64,000 bases of DNA from Pyrocephalus nanus (lineage: Eukaryota; Chordata; Aves; Passeriformes; Tyrannidae): NCBI GenBank assembly GCA_038380795.1, contig CM076260.1, positions 74,003,843 through 74,067,842 of the forward strand, given 5' to 3'. The translations under genes and the position numbers were made by a program. The notes beneath the pieces are model-generated. The model worked only from the letters and a program-made list of their open reading frames with translations, was not told the DNA's origin and did not search any database. Within the stretch, counting starts at the first letter, position 1. Each line of letters opens with the position of its first letter. Below, one piece after another: positions 26,348 to 38,472 of this stretch.

Positions 26348-26793
26348 GTCTTTTGTTATTTAATTCTGAGGTGGGTTAGGCAGCTTTGGATTTACCCTGC
26401 TGCAAAGCAAAGTAGAATCAGAGGCTAAAGCAGTAAGATTTGTTTATGGTTGTGAACATCATTTATCCCCAGTGACATCAAGCAGCAGGACCTTTGGTTT
26501 GCTGAGATGTGGCCCCACTGGCTGTTTCAAACCACCTGCCTCACTGTTTCCTGTGTCCCATGTTTGAGTAAACCCCCCAAAACTCCAAGACCAATTAAGT
26601 GAATCCACACAATTTGATCAGGTTTTATCAGGCATCTTGGAGTTGTTCTGTGAATGTTCAAAGAAATCACCCAATGACCCAGACCTCAGGGTCCAATGGA
26701 AATTTTGTATAGCTGGGCTTGTTTGCATTCATCTTCTCTCTAGGCCTTGTGCCCAGAAACTGGGTCGTGGCATCACTGGCCATGGACAGTTAG

Positions 26794-26813
26794 ACTTCTT
26801 TTGCAAAAGAAGT
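26794..26813. repeat. Perfect 20-bp palindrome
   Basis: ACTTCTTTTG is followed directly by its reverse complement CAAAAGAAGT, with no spacer. The centre TTTTGCAAAA resembles a C/EBP-type palindrome (TTGCAA). It could form a small cruciform or be a dimer binding site; with no spacer it is a poor RNA hairpin. Confidence 0.9.
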
Positions 26814-28349
26814 TAAGTTTAGTTTTGCACCAGGGACATGAATGGGGACTTTGCAGAAAACCTCACTGAACTGTATTATGAACTCAGAGGTTTTTGATCT
26901 GGCAATTGAAGGATAGATCTACCCCAGTGCATCCAAAGGAGTGATATCCTTTTTCACCAGAGGTATCACAGTGTGCTTAGTCTGGGCTACATGCTATAGC
27001 AATGGGTGATGATTGCTGCCTTTCTGGCCCCCATCTCCAGGATGGCTGCAGCCAGCCTATGAATTTCTGTGTCCATGGGGCCTGTGGGAAGATGCAGAGA
27101 AATTAATTTCTCTCTTTAAATCACAGCCATCTACAGAAAGGGACTGTGCAATTGTTTGTGCCATGCGGAGTACAAAAAGGGCTCAGAACTGAGATCTGGT
27201 GCTGGGGGCTGCTGCCATCACAGGAACAACAACCAGTGGCAGCAAACAATAGCCTTTGTCTGCTAACAACAGCTAGTAACAGCGATGGGGGCAAGCAGCT
27301 CCCGCTCCTTGTCTCGCTTTCATTTTAGGAATGCAGAGCAAAAGAGATCCTTTTAAGGGGAGTGAGGAGGACACAATAGCATGGGAAATAAAGTGATTCA
27401 AAATTCTCAGTGTCACTCCTTAATTCTACTTTTTAATGGTGTAAGTAAACTGATGGTAAAACCCCAGATTCCCACCAGAGCCCTCAGCTTATTGCTTCTA
27501 GACAGCTCTTTCCACCATCTCTGAAAAAAGTGGGTACCTTTCCTAGCCTGGAGCATGTCCATGAACCACCTTGTAGTTTGGCTCAAGGTAGATTCTTCAG
27601 GTGACTTTGCCAGTGTGACAGGCTCCCAGGCCACAAGACCCGGATGTGTTAGCATGTTTGTGAAAGGTGACTGAAGCTTTGTTAAAAATCCTCTTTCAAA
27701 TCCATTTTCACTCACAAGTCTATGAGAAATCATGGGTCTGACCTCTGGGAAGTTGCATGATGGGTGATATGGGAGTCAATAACTAACGGAGGAGAAAGGT
27801 GACATTTGCACTAATATACTACCAGTGCTATTTCAGGCAATGCAGGAGCCTGCTGGTAGCAAAGCAACCTTATTTGCATAATAATCTGTGTGTTCCACAC
27901 TTCTACCAGAATCATTTATTGCTTAATTGGATGTAGTAAAAATGAAGGTATCAGCAGGTTGCATCATTAGTTTTCCAGCCGCTTACTCCCTGTGGTGCCA
28001 GTCACAGCCCTCACTATCCTGCAAGGAGAAAACACCAATGTAAAAAGGTTCTGTGCAGGGAATTCAAGCCAATTCATTCAGAGTGTCCAAGGTTCAGTGG
28101 AAGGGGGCAAACAAAAGGGCAGCCTGAACCTTTGCTCAAAAGTCATGCCTGATATAAGGTTTGATTCCTCCTGTCCTTTTTATATAACTTGTGCTTGCAC
28201 TTTGACTCTTCTGCACCACTTGTGGGGTTGACTAAATGGACACCAGGAAATATAAAACAGTTTCTTTAATGAGCTTCATAACCACTCTTCTCACTCTGTT
28301 TTCATGAGTACAGAGAGACAGACAGTTTTCCTCATAAGCAGACCTGCTA

Positions 28350-28460
28350 AAGCTAGGGATCTGTTCAGACCGTGGCTTTGCCCAGTACTTCCTCCACAAC
28401 CTCAAGAAATCCCTTAAGCCAGTTGGGCTTCTTTCTCCCATCTCTAACCCATGGAAGCTG
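28350..28460 (+). repeat. Possible MIR-like SINE relic
   Basis: The segment ACCTCAAGAAATCCCTTAAG, then a C-rich TTCTTTCTCCCATCTCTAAC block, resembles the MIR region that runs from ACCTTGGGCAAGTCACTTAA to TTTCCCCATCTGTAAAAT. Similarity is weak, and it is listed mainly because the order and spacing of both blocks fit. Confidence 0.3.
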
Positions 28461-31400
28461 CAATGTTTTATCATGTTCCCTCTAATAAAGAGCCATGAAA
28501 TCTACAAATGGAAGCTGCTTTGAGTGTATAATTTTGAGGCCAATCCAGCCCTATATCGCAGGAAAGCTTGCAATCTGTTTCTCCAAACGGAAAGTAATCC
28601 ATGCTATTGTTTTTTTGGATTCATCTTTCTTTTCAAAACATGACCACAAAACTTCAAGTGAATTTGAACCTAATCCTCCAAAAAAGGCATGTTTGCACAG
28701 CTGAGCAGAGACCCCACTGAAGATTAGTGGCATGTTTCAAGCGGGCTACAAGCACAGACCGGGGACTTGTCTCATCCATGAAAAACACCTGCTTCTTTGA
28801 GGTTCCTCTGCCTGCTGTGAGAAGAGGGGTAGGCAGAAACTCTGACTAGAAAAGCATGACTCAGGAAAGCTTTTTTCTGCTCCTGTAGCTGATTTCCACA
28901 TGTGTTGTATATTACAAAGGATATGAGTTTGATGTTTTCTTGTTCCTGATATAAAATGAAATTTTTATGTATTATTTTTATTGGACTCAGCAGATCCCTG
29001 GTTTTCAGCCAGGGTCCTGTTGCATTAGACATAGTACAAGACAGGACTCAAGAGCTTATTGTATCTGTAAGAGGAATGAATGAAGGATACCCCTTTGATT
29101 TCAGTGTGGGTTTTAATGTCCTGCTAAGGAACACAGTCAAGATTTGTAGCTAGGAAAATCATACACAGAAGGCTTAACCCAACAAACAGGAGAGGTAGTC
29201 CAGTGCATTCCAGGATCATGAGTTATCATGAGTTTTTCAGAAGGTGCCATGTCGAAAAAAAGCAGCAGCTTCAGACACTGCCTGGCAAGCAGTTCTGGGG
29301 CAAAGATGAGCTGAAAGAGCCAGGTCAGAGCAGGTAAATTCCTGAGGCACCACCATTTGTAGATCCCATAAACCATGCTTTTGCTGCTGTAACTGCAGAA
29401 GCCATTTGCCCGCTCTCACAAGCTCAGGCCCTTTCTATGCTCACAGCTGGATGAACTTTGGGGTTTAGGGGGCTGTGAGGGCTGTGCTGCTGGGACAGTG
29501 GAGTTTGCCCACAGGCCCCATGAGAAATAAAGCAGTGGGACAGCTGTTGTTTGGGATGTATAAGAGCAGGGAACACTCCCTAATGCACAGATTTTTAAAA
29601 AGTTTCAGCTGCATTTTTTCAGTGATAAATACATGCTATTTCCTTCAGTAGCAAATGCCTGCAAGGTTCTTGAGAGGGCTGGTCACCACTGTGGCTGCCA
29701 AATAGGACCAGGGCTTTAGGAAACCTACTTGGAAGATACCTTGTGTTTCACTTACCATTTCTTGCTATTTTTTCCCCGGTGGTTCAGAGAGTTTAGTCCC
29801 CAGCTGTTACTACTGTGATCTGTGACCAGCTGATGCACCTCTAGTCTTCTGGGAAAGGATTTCTAATGAGGATGGAGGCCCTGGGGCTAAGATGTGAAAC
29901 AGAGACTGCTGCAGCACAGCAGAGTAGATAAGATCAATAGGAAATGCAGATTTGGAACATGCTGGAAATATGACAGCTTCCACACACACCCTGGGGAAAA
30001 GATTTTTGTGTCTTTTAAAGGAGTGGCAGAAAGACTACATCTCATACCAATATATATTTATATATGTAGGTATGTGCACAGGAGTGAAAAGGAATCTGCC
30101 ACCTCACTTCTAAAATATTTGCTGAGGATTGTGGAAATCTTTACCGGGTTGGTCCAACTAAACCAACTTTGTTTTCCTGCAGGAGATGTACACTGTACCA
30201 ATCCACATCAAAAGAAGACATAAGGAGTGGGAAGCAGCTTAAAGCCAGTGCAGTGCTGCAGAGCCCACGGCCGCCAGCATGCCAGGTCTCTGCAGGGCAG
30301 CATCCCAGCTCATTCCCTGGGCCAGCAGCTGCTGCTGTGGCTCCTGGTGGCTGCGGGATCGGTCAGAGAGAAGCGTTTTAGTCTTCCCTGCCACTTGTAG
30401 TTCCCTAGCAGTTTACAGAGCACTTGGCAAGCGAGAAGTTGTGAAATAGCAAAGTATGAACAAGAAGTGAGGTGCAAGTATTTAACAGCCAGGACAAACG
30501 ACTGCTGAAAGCATTCACTGAAGGATGGTGTAAAGCTGCCACCTGTAAATTTCAAGAGTAAGTCTTCCAAATCATCAGTTCAGTCACACATGACTCAAGC
30601 TGCCAGAGTGAAAACTGAAGTGAAATTCCTGATTTATGCAGATGGACTGACTATGTCTCTCCTGGGCTGTAGGAGTCTATTGCTGTAATGTACCAGAAGC
30701 ACCCTGAGGAGTAATTCAAGTGTTGGCATCTTATCACCTGGTCTATCAGCATCTGCTTTCTGGCTGCCTGGTGTGTTAGGTGCAAGAAATTTCATGATCT
30801 ATTTGAAATGTATTTAAAGTCATGTACATGCACTCTGTAACCCCCTGCAACGAGTTCATTCCTGCTGGGAGGGAAGCTGCACTATGCTCAAGTGCTGAAT
30901 GCAAGAAACAATTGCCTCATTAGAAAAAGTGTTCCCTTCTCACCACAGTCCCATAGGAGGAGGGCCTGAGATCCTATAAACCCCCACCTGACTGCAGCTC
31001 CAGCCCACTTCCACATGTACGAGGAGGGTTGATTATCCACTTGGAGATACTCCTCTGGAAAACCTGGTTCAGGGAAATGCACTGTGATTGACTTTGAAAA
31101 ATCCCATATACTCTGAGATCAGAGCGTGCCTCTGAAGACATTCTGGTTTCAGTATGTTGTGGGGGGAGAAGGACAGAGCAAGTGACTTGCATCTTTCCCT
31201 GATGTGAGCTGCAGATAACCTGACACATCTCAAAGTCAGTGACCACCTTTTCACTCCTGCTTTGGGTGCGCTGTTGTGACACACCCAGTCATCACATTGC
31301 TGGATGAATGGTCCATACTCCCCTCACTCCAGCTAAAGTCATGGTATTAGCCTGGACACCCTGTGGGAGGGTCACCTTTGCCTGAAAGGAAGAGCTGAGG

Positions 31401-31800
31401 CAGTTCAGCTCTGTCATGAGCCCAACATCCTCCTGTGCTTGGGGTGTGAAAAGTTGGTTCTGTAATTAACAGCAGATGACGAAATTGTCGTGATTATGTT
31501 ATTACCAGCAAAAGAACTAATGATTTGTCCTGTAACCCACATAGCCAGCTCCAGCGTGAAAACTGGTGCTGCCAGCTGCCTGGCACAGCTCTCTTCTCCC
31601 GGAACTGAGAACAGCATTCCCGGCAATGCTAGGCTCCTCTACGGCTCCCAGCCAGCCACCCGAGCAGGGCACTCACACTTGGCAAGCACTCTACACGTCT
31701 GTCACATTTCTTAGCAGGAGCTGCCGTGATGTGTCCTGCAGCCCTGCAAGCCGAATACTAAATGCATCAGACAGTGCATTTGTAGCTAAAAATATCGCTG
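28461..31800. other. Non-coding unique DNA
   Basis: A 3' splice-site-like string (TTTGTTTTCCTGCAG) ends at 30182, but no exon could be built from it. A short TATATATTTATATATG patch lies at 30051-30066. A tandem 10-base duplication (ATCATGAGTT, twice) lies near 29215-29234. No gene was recognised. Confidence 0.5.
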
Positions 31801-31829
31801 AGCAATTTGCCTAAGAAAGGAGCCTGTTC

Positions 31830-32440
31830 TCCCTGGCTGTCAGCCAGACGACTTTGCCTTGATTGCTGCAGCTCACGCTGTCTTGTGCAGTCCTTATGCA
31901 AAACTGTTTCAAATATTATAGCGTGATAACATTGGTGGCAGAGTTTAATCTCCTGGAGAATGGAAGCCATAGATGCTAAATCCTGGCACAGTGGAGTAAG
32001 TCCAAAGTGCATTCCTTATTGAAATTATGAAAGTGTGACTGCCAGCCCAGCCTTACACACTTGTGTTGAAGTTTATGGTGTCCAGCAGATTCTCATACCA
32101 CAATTCTCTTTGAGAATGTCTGTGATTGAGGAAGTAGCAAGTGAAATCTCCATTCATTCGTCAGATTACTGTATGGTCATCACTTGTCTCCTAAATAGGT
32201 AATAATTACAGTGCATGACACTTTGGCAGTATTTTTTATCCCAAAGTTTCAAACACTTCAATTAAGCCTTCTAACACAGCTGAGAAGCAGGACCAGGAAT
32301 GCACTCTCTCAGTTAATCATTAATGAGATTTCAGTACATGAAATATAGAGGTTAAAAATAACATTTTGTGAATATAATACATGATCTTTATAATACAGGT
32401 AGAAATAATCTTATTCACTGCTCGGCAAAGAACCAACATT
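31830..32440. promoter_or_regulatory. Candidate regulatory element with an HNF1-type site
   Basis: What is seen: GTTAATCATTAAT at 32312-32324 matches the HNF1 palindrome GTTAATNATTAAC at 12 of 13 positions. Also present are AATAATTAC near 32200, TTATGCAAAA near 31895 (POU/octamer-like) and several ATTAA cores. The block is AT-rich with little simple repeat and no transposon signature. What is inferred: possibly a distal enhancer. Any AT-rich stretch yields such cores by chance, so only the HNF1 match carries weight. Confidence 0.22.
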
Positions 32441-35050
32441 AGAACAAGTGTGAGGCTGCAACCCCACTGTTTCCTGCCTCTCCAAAGCAATGGGACCAAA
32501 GCTGTGTAAGCATCTCAGCAGAATTAGGGAAAACTTGCTGCGTGTATAAGCTCTCAGTCAGAGAAAGAGAGAGAACAGAGTTTTTTACCTGCAAGCCACC
32601 TCCAGTGAGCCCCTTTGACTTTCCTTATTGCTCCCCTGTTCTTCCATGCCTGCTTGGCCAGGCAGGGGTGGGCAGTGCAGGGACACGACAGAGCAGCCCT
32701 GGAAAGCTGGATGGCTGAAGATCCTTTGAGACTTTCTGACTCCCAGAATATTTAAGGTAACACGTGAAGGCAAAGAAGACAGGACAGATTGTATTGCCAG
32801 TGCAGTGCTGTCAGCTCTCGTCATGAGTTGTAGCCCATTTTCCTCCAAGCCCTGTTTTGCTGTGGGAAAGGGTTATACAAATCTCTCTTTGCTCCTAGAA
32901 ACATCACAGATGTAGCTCACCCTGCAAAATAAGAAGCACAGAAATTGCAAACTCCTAACATCTCCACAACCAAAAAGTCAATTGAAAGGACACCTCACTG
33001 TATGATTTTCAAACTAGTCTTGTGATAGTTTAGGAGTGTAACTTATGGTTTTTTTAAATACACATCAGCAATCCAGCTTTCATTACTAAGATGAAGGCAG
33101 ATTTAATGTACAAATTAACTCACAGGTGCACTGAAATTATTTTTCTTTACCCTGACCTCAGTGCCCATGCAGATATAAATCCCCAGCTGTGAATCAATGG
33201 TACTTAATGTTCTTCCATAATTGGGCTGCAGCTTATCTCCTGCTCAAGAGCAGCAGCATCCAGGGTGCAGTGGTTTGCATTTGTCTCAGGAAAAATTACC
33301 AGTTCGGGAAACAGTGAGCCGACCGACTGGGTTAAGTGTACTCTTGGTGGAGTGAGTTAATGTTTGATGGACAGGTGATGGAGTAGGCTAATATTTGAAC
33401 CTCTGGAGATTTAACTTCAAACACCCGCCGGGATTTGAGTCAGCTCTGATCTGTTGTGGCCAGTTGCCACGTCAAAGGACTTCTACACAACCAAACAGAC
33501 TTCAGTCAGGCTGGCAGGCTCTCTAGCCATCCCACATGGCTTGTAGAGGGCACTGTGTCCCCAGTGACCTCACAGTTCTGTCCCAAAAACCAGCAGATTG
33601 TCCCAGGGTTGCAGGTAACAAAAAATGTGCAAGTGAATTGGCTCCAACATGTGGGAAAGGGGCAGATCCAGCAATGCTGGGAATGAGCTGGGGTCCTGGA
33701 TGTTCTGCTTCAGTGCCCTATTTCTAAAGCATTTTCTCAAGTTGGAGGAGGAAGTTTGAAGTAAGAGTTCAGATACATCCTCCAAGGAAGGAATTAGCAG
33801 AACTGCATGGGAAAGTCTGCAAAGTACTTAAGAGCCAAAAGGACTTTGGGATGGCAGTATTACATTGGTTTTTCTCATGATTTGTGTTTTGAGAAAAACA
33901 GATGTCTTTAAACAAACATTTATAAGTGTACAAGGTTTCTCTCTGAATTTGCATTTGTTTGATCTATATTTCTCTGCTTCAGCACAAAACCAGTCTAGTT
34001 TATTCCACATTCTACACTCCATCTCTCTAGCTTTGATGAACTTCAGTCAGAAGTAGCAAGCAAAGCTCCAGCTCACAGAGGTCTGTTTGCTCAGCCCAAA
34101 TGATCATAAAACAGGGACATGCCTTCTGGCCTTTCTGTACTAGGAGAGCATGCCAGCTCACCAGCCCCTTACTCTGCTCTTCATACTCTCCTTCTATGGA
34201 GAGAGATCCAGGATCTGCAGAGGACCTTTCACAGCTCTCAGCAGGGCACACTGATGGAAAAGAATCCATAAAAAAAGCTGGAATGGGGGGTGGTTTGTGC
34301 TGGAGTAAAAAGGATGGGTTTGGGGTTTTGCTGTTCTAATGGTGATGCTGCATTTAAATGTGGCTTACTTAGAGAGCAGCATATGACCCATGTGTACCTT
34401 GTCACATCCAATAGATCTCATGTGAAAAGCTGAAAGCTCTCAATAGCAGCTGGGCCCCAGGGACCATCGCAAGGCTGAGCTGTGTGAATTAAATAACCAA
34501 GAGCAAAACCCACAGCTCCTCTGACAGAGCCAGAACTCTTGCCAAGAGTGTGGGGCTGCCCCAACCCTGCCCCTCTCTTTCAGCACCCATGGAACCAGAC
34601 CTTCCCAATATGACTTTCAATGCTCCAGTGACTCCAGAGGAACTACAATAGTTTAAACCAACACTGTGTCTGGCCCTTTGTCTTAAATCTCCCACCCAGA
34701 CTTGATTTCACAGACGCTCGGGGTCGTGGCAGAGTCCTCATCTATCACAGTCAGGTTACTTCCCTCCTATCCTAAATCAAACAAGCCAACCCCAGGGCAG
34801 CTCTTTTGTGGAAGGCTTTCTGGGCTGGTTTCACCCTCTTCCCTCCCTAATTGTTCATTAATGCACGTAAATGATTTAACCAAATAGAGGCTAGAGTTTC
34901 CCGTAGGAAGGGAAGTTTGTTGAGAGAGGGGACAATCTCACAGATGGATTTACCTGTATCTGATTCTGGGTAAATATTTATTTTTCTTTCCCTTTTCTGC
35001 ACCCTGCTCACCCATGGGAACAATGACAGATTCTGCCCAGCCACGGGGCA
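32441..35050. other. Non-coding unique DNA
   Basis: Includes a comparatively CpG-rich patch at 33300-33480 and a perfect octamer ATTTGCAT at 33947-33954 followed by a SOX-like TTTGTTT. No coding signature or transposon was recognised. Confidence 0.5.
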
Positions 35051-35055
35051 GCAGG

Positions 35056-35140
35056 GAAATATTATTACGTCCATTTTGCAGATACACAAGTGGAGCAAAG
35101 GTGACTTAATCTGAAACTGGGGAAAGTCAGTGGTGTTTTT
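35056..35140 (-). repeat. MIR-like SINE relic, reverse orientation
   Basis: On the plus strand, ATATTATTACGTCCATTTTG, then CAGATACACAAGTGGAGCAA and AGGTGACTTA, follow the complement of the MIR consensus (ATTATTATCCCCATTTTACAGATGAGGAAACTGAGGCACAGAG and then GTGACTTGCCC). A later AAAGTCAGTGG may be the eroded GTCACACAG block. Divergence is high. Confidence 0.5.
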
Positions 35141-35569
35141 ACCACCACTTCCAAGGGACTTTGAACAGGAGCAGCTGGAGTAAACAGCCAGCGCCAGCCA
35201 GACGGGGGGCAGGAGCCGAGCTCTGGGGCTGCATCACCAGGCATCCCAGGGAGTGCCACCACTGGCCTGAGCCACAGTTCCTCTCTGGAGGCTGACTTCA
35301 TCCCCTCTGACTTACCTTGGGGAGGTGCTGGGAAGTTTCATTAATTCCCATTTGTAAAGCGGATTTAGAGTGCTGCCTACAATGAATTCTTTGTAGCAAG
35401 AGCTATGGCATTCAGCAAGACAAAGAGGGCAAAACAATCCTGTGCCTTTTTTTTTTCTTGCCTTTTTTTGTTTCTGTTTTGGGCTTTTTTTTGGTATTTT
35501 TGCAAAAGGGAAAAATCAATGTTAGGCTTTTATTACAAGACAACAGACTACAGCCACCCTTTTTTCCTG

Positions 35570-35570
<1 letters not shown>

Positions 35571-35603
<33 letters not shown>
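35571..35603 (+). repeat. (AAT)11 trinucleotide microsatellite
   Basis: 33 bases of uninterrupted AAT units, followed by ATATTAA. Confidence 0.96.
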
Positions 35604-35604
<1 letters not shown>

Positions 35605-38444
35605 TATTAAGCTAGGTTAGTCAGTAGTTTTCAGTAATCCGCAAGACATGCACTGTTGACCTCTGAGGTAATTTTGGATCGTGCTCAAGCCAAATAAAGG
35701 CGGATTTGTGGTTGCAGGTGAGAGATCCTCTGAAAAACCATGAAAGTAACCACAATGTCCTCTGGTTTGACCTGAACTCAGCCTGGCCTTCATCGGTTCT
35801 TCTGGCACTTGTCCAGAAGTAAGGCAGATTAATGATTTAAAGGCATTACTCTATGATATGATGTAACTCAGCACAGGGTGGTGGCTTTGAGAAGATAGTT
35901 TGTAGTAAGCACCCAGGCAGTAAATCATGGACCACCACTCCTGGATGGTACCTTGCTCTTTGGAGGATGTTATGGGCTTGACTGGAACCACCCTGGCATG
36001 AACGTGTCCCATGATTACAGGGGCAAAGGAGTGTGCCCTTCTACAGGGCAGAATATGCTACATGCCATTTTCTGCCTCCTGAAGGAACAGAAAAATTGTG
36101 GCCTTGGTGGAATGATGAAAATAGTCAAGGGAGAGAGTGGTGAACCCGTGATGACAGTGCCCATGTCCATGCCAGGACATGGCATGCTGCATGCCCAGAG
36201 AGCTGTTTGCAGCTCTGGCAGCATTGACTGTATGGCCTGGCCTCTGCATGGTGCCTTCTGTCATCTTCCAAGCCACTGCTTTTTGGGTTCATTAGATATA
36301 TCTACCAGGAGCCCACTTACCCACACTGTAATCCTTTGTCTGAGTAAGGTCTGAACCCCTGTGTTAATCCTGAGCTTGTACAGAAAATATTCCCCAGCCT
36401 GTTATGACTACAGGTCTGCCTGAGCTCTAATAAATCAGCAAGGCTCCAGTGGAGTAACACAGAGCTTGAGGGAGTGCTGGGTGGGGAAATGTATGTAAAA
36501 GGCAGTCCTGATCTTCCTTTAGCAACCATTAATTACAGCTAGTGATGGGAATAGGAAACAGCAGTCATGCTGGGAAACTGCTGTGTGCAACTCAGTCAGA
36601 GGCAGGCTGAAACCTGAAGACAGAGAGGATTGGCACTGTGTAATGGACTGGGGAGATACGTGAAGTTTAAAAACAATCTCCACTTGAAATTAAGGGTTAA
36701 TGCTTGTTTAAGCATTTGGCCTATGAAGTGACATCAGTAGGCACAAGCCCTATCACTATATGGCAGAGGCACGTGGAGAGAACACATGGGGGCACATTAG
36801 TAAATGGTGCCAGCCCTGAGGAGCAACAGATTGGCACTGGCCAAGCAGCACCTTACCACTTCCACTTTTAGAGGCACTCGTGTTAAACAGCAGTCAGCAG
36901 GGTCTTTATTAAGGAAAGCAAGTTTCCTGGCACTACAGTTGTGGTGAGTCATCTGGAGTAGACCAGGGTGCAGAGCTGAGGTGGGTGTTGGGTCAGGGAG
37001 CAGGGAGGCAATGAGGAGTCGGGCTGCTCTGCAGCTGGTTGTTTGAAAAGAAAGCTTGGAAAATCTCGGGAAAGATCTTTTTCTATTTATTAAGCAGCTT
37101 GCAAAGAAGCTTAGTCAGTGCCTCTATAGCAACTTGACACCAGCAGCACTGTGACAGCAATTATGAACAGGGAAGGAGAGGTAGAGCAGTGTGGCAGATT
37201 TGAATAGCGCTCTTATGAAAGTGCTTTCAAATTGGTGGTCAAACCATGGCCTCTGCTTCATTTAAGCAACAGCTGCTGGTGCATTTTCTCCCTTAACAAA
37301 TAACTTTCTTCTCCATGAGGTCTAAGTCAAGGAATCTTCACTGCCCAGCTGGAACAAGTCAGGAGCACAGGTACAGCCTGTCCTGAGGGCTGACTGGTTG
37401 TGCCACGATGCTTTCTTGGCAAACTGCCTTCCTTCCACCAGGGTCACTGTGCTCCTGCCAGCACTGAAACGTAGCCGTGCATTGGCAGAGCAGAGACATC
37501 CAGCTCCAGATCCTGGCGTTATGCTGTGATTGCTTTTCCTAACATTCATTCAGGCCGGTACTGGTGAATGTGCTATCAGTTCAAGACAACTTGGTACTTT
37601 GTCTGGTATGGAGGGTTTGGCTCTCCCCTCGGCTCAGTAAATTTCCGTATTGGCTTCATATGATGTGACTCCTCTATGGCTGGAGTGCTACCACTGTCTC
37701 TGGACCTCCTTCCTGACCATTTCTGCACAGCACAAGACACCAGTGCTGAGGTGGCTGCCTTAGGAGAATTTGGAGACTGGAACCTCCTGAGGTCTTTGAG
37801 AAGATTTATCCTTAAAATATCTCTGGGCTAAGAAGGTGTTAGGACCTATCTCTCCCATCTGCTTTTTCATGTAAGACCAAGAGATGCCAAAATCTGCTGA
37901 GAGGACTGTAGAGGAAAAGCCAGGAAAGATGGCTGCAGCTATCCCTCAGGCTCCTGCACACATAATGTTTCACAGATGTGAAGTCATGAGTATGGTCATA
38001 AATATTTTGAGACACACCTGCCAAATAGTTCTGGAGTTTTCTAGTGAGAAGAAATCTTATGGAACTGTTGAGGGAAAAAAAATCAGGAAGATCCTCATTT
38101 TATGAGTGGATCCAGCAAATTTTCTTTCTCTCTCTCTGTGATGAGCACAGACTGTCATCTTCACTCTCTCCTATAAGCTCACTAACATTTACTTAGCTAT
38201 GTAAAGCATGAATTATGGGAATATAAAAAAAGTATGTTCCTGTCACACCCATGCTCTACCATTCTTTTTTTCAGTGCCTCTTCCTATCACACAAATGGGA
38301 GTTAAAACAGATAGATGCATAGACTTCCACACTCCCATTTCTCTACTTATAGATCCACATTATGACACCTTGGTCTGTGAGTTATGCTGGATTTGCCTTA
38401 CTCTCTGGGCTAAGACTCTCAGCATGGGTTGCTCACCCTGGCCT

Positions 38445-38472
38445 ACACACACACACACACACACACACACAC
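38445..38472 (+). repeat. (AC)14 dinucleotide microsatellite
   Basis: 28 bases of perfect AC alternation. Confidence 0.97.

Larger units (their letters stand above)
24801..28345. other. Non-coding unique DNA
   Basis: Contains the (TC)n run at 26327-26347 and a 20-bp palindrome at 26794-26813. The longest open frame (25353-25715, plus, 120 codons) is Cys- and Gln-rich and matches no family. No gene was recognised. Confidence 0.5.
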
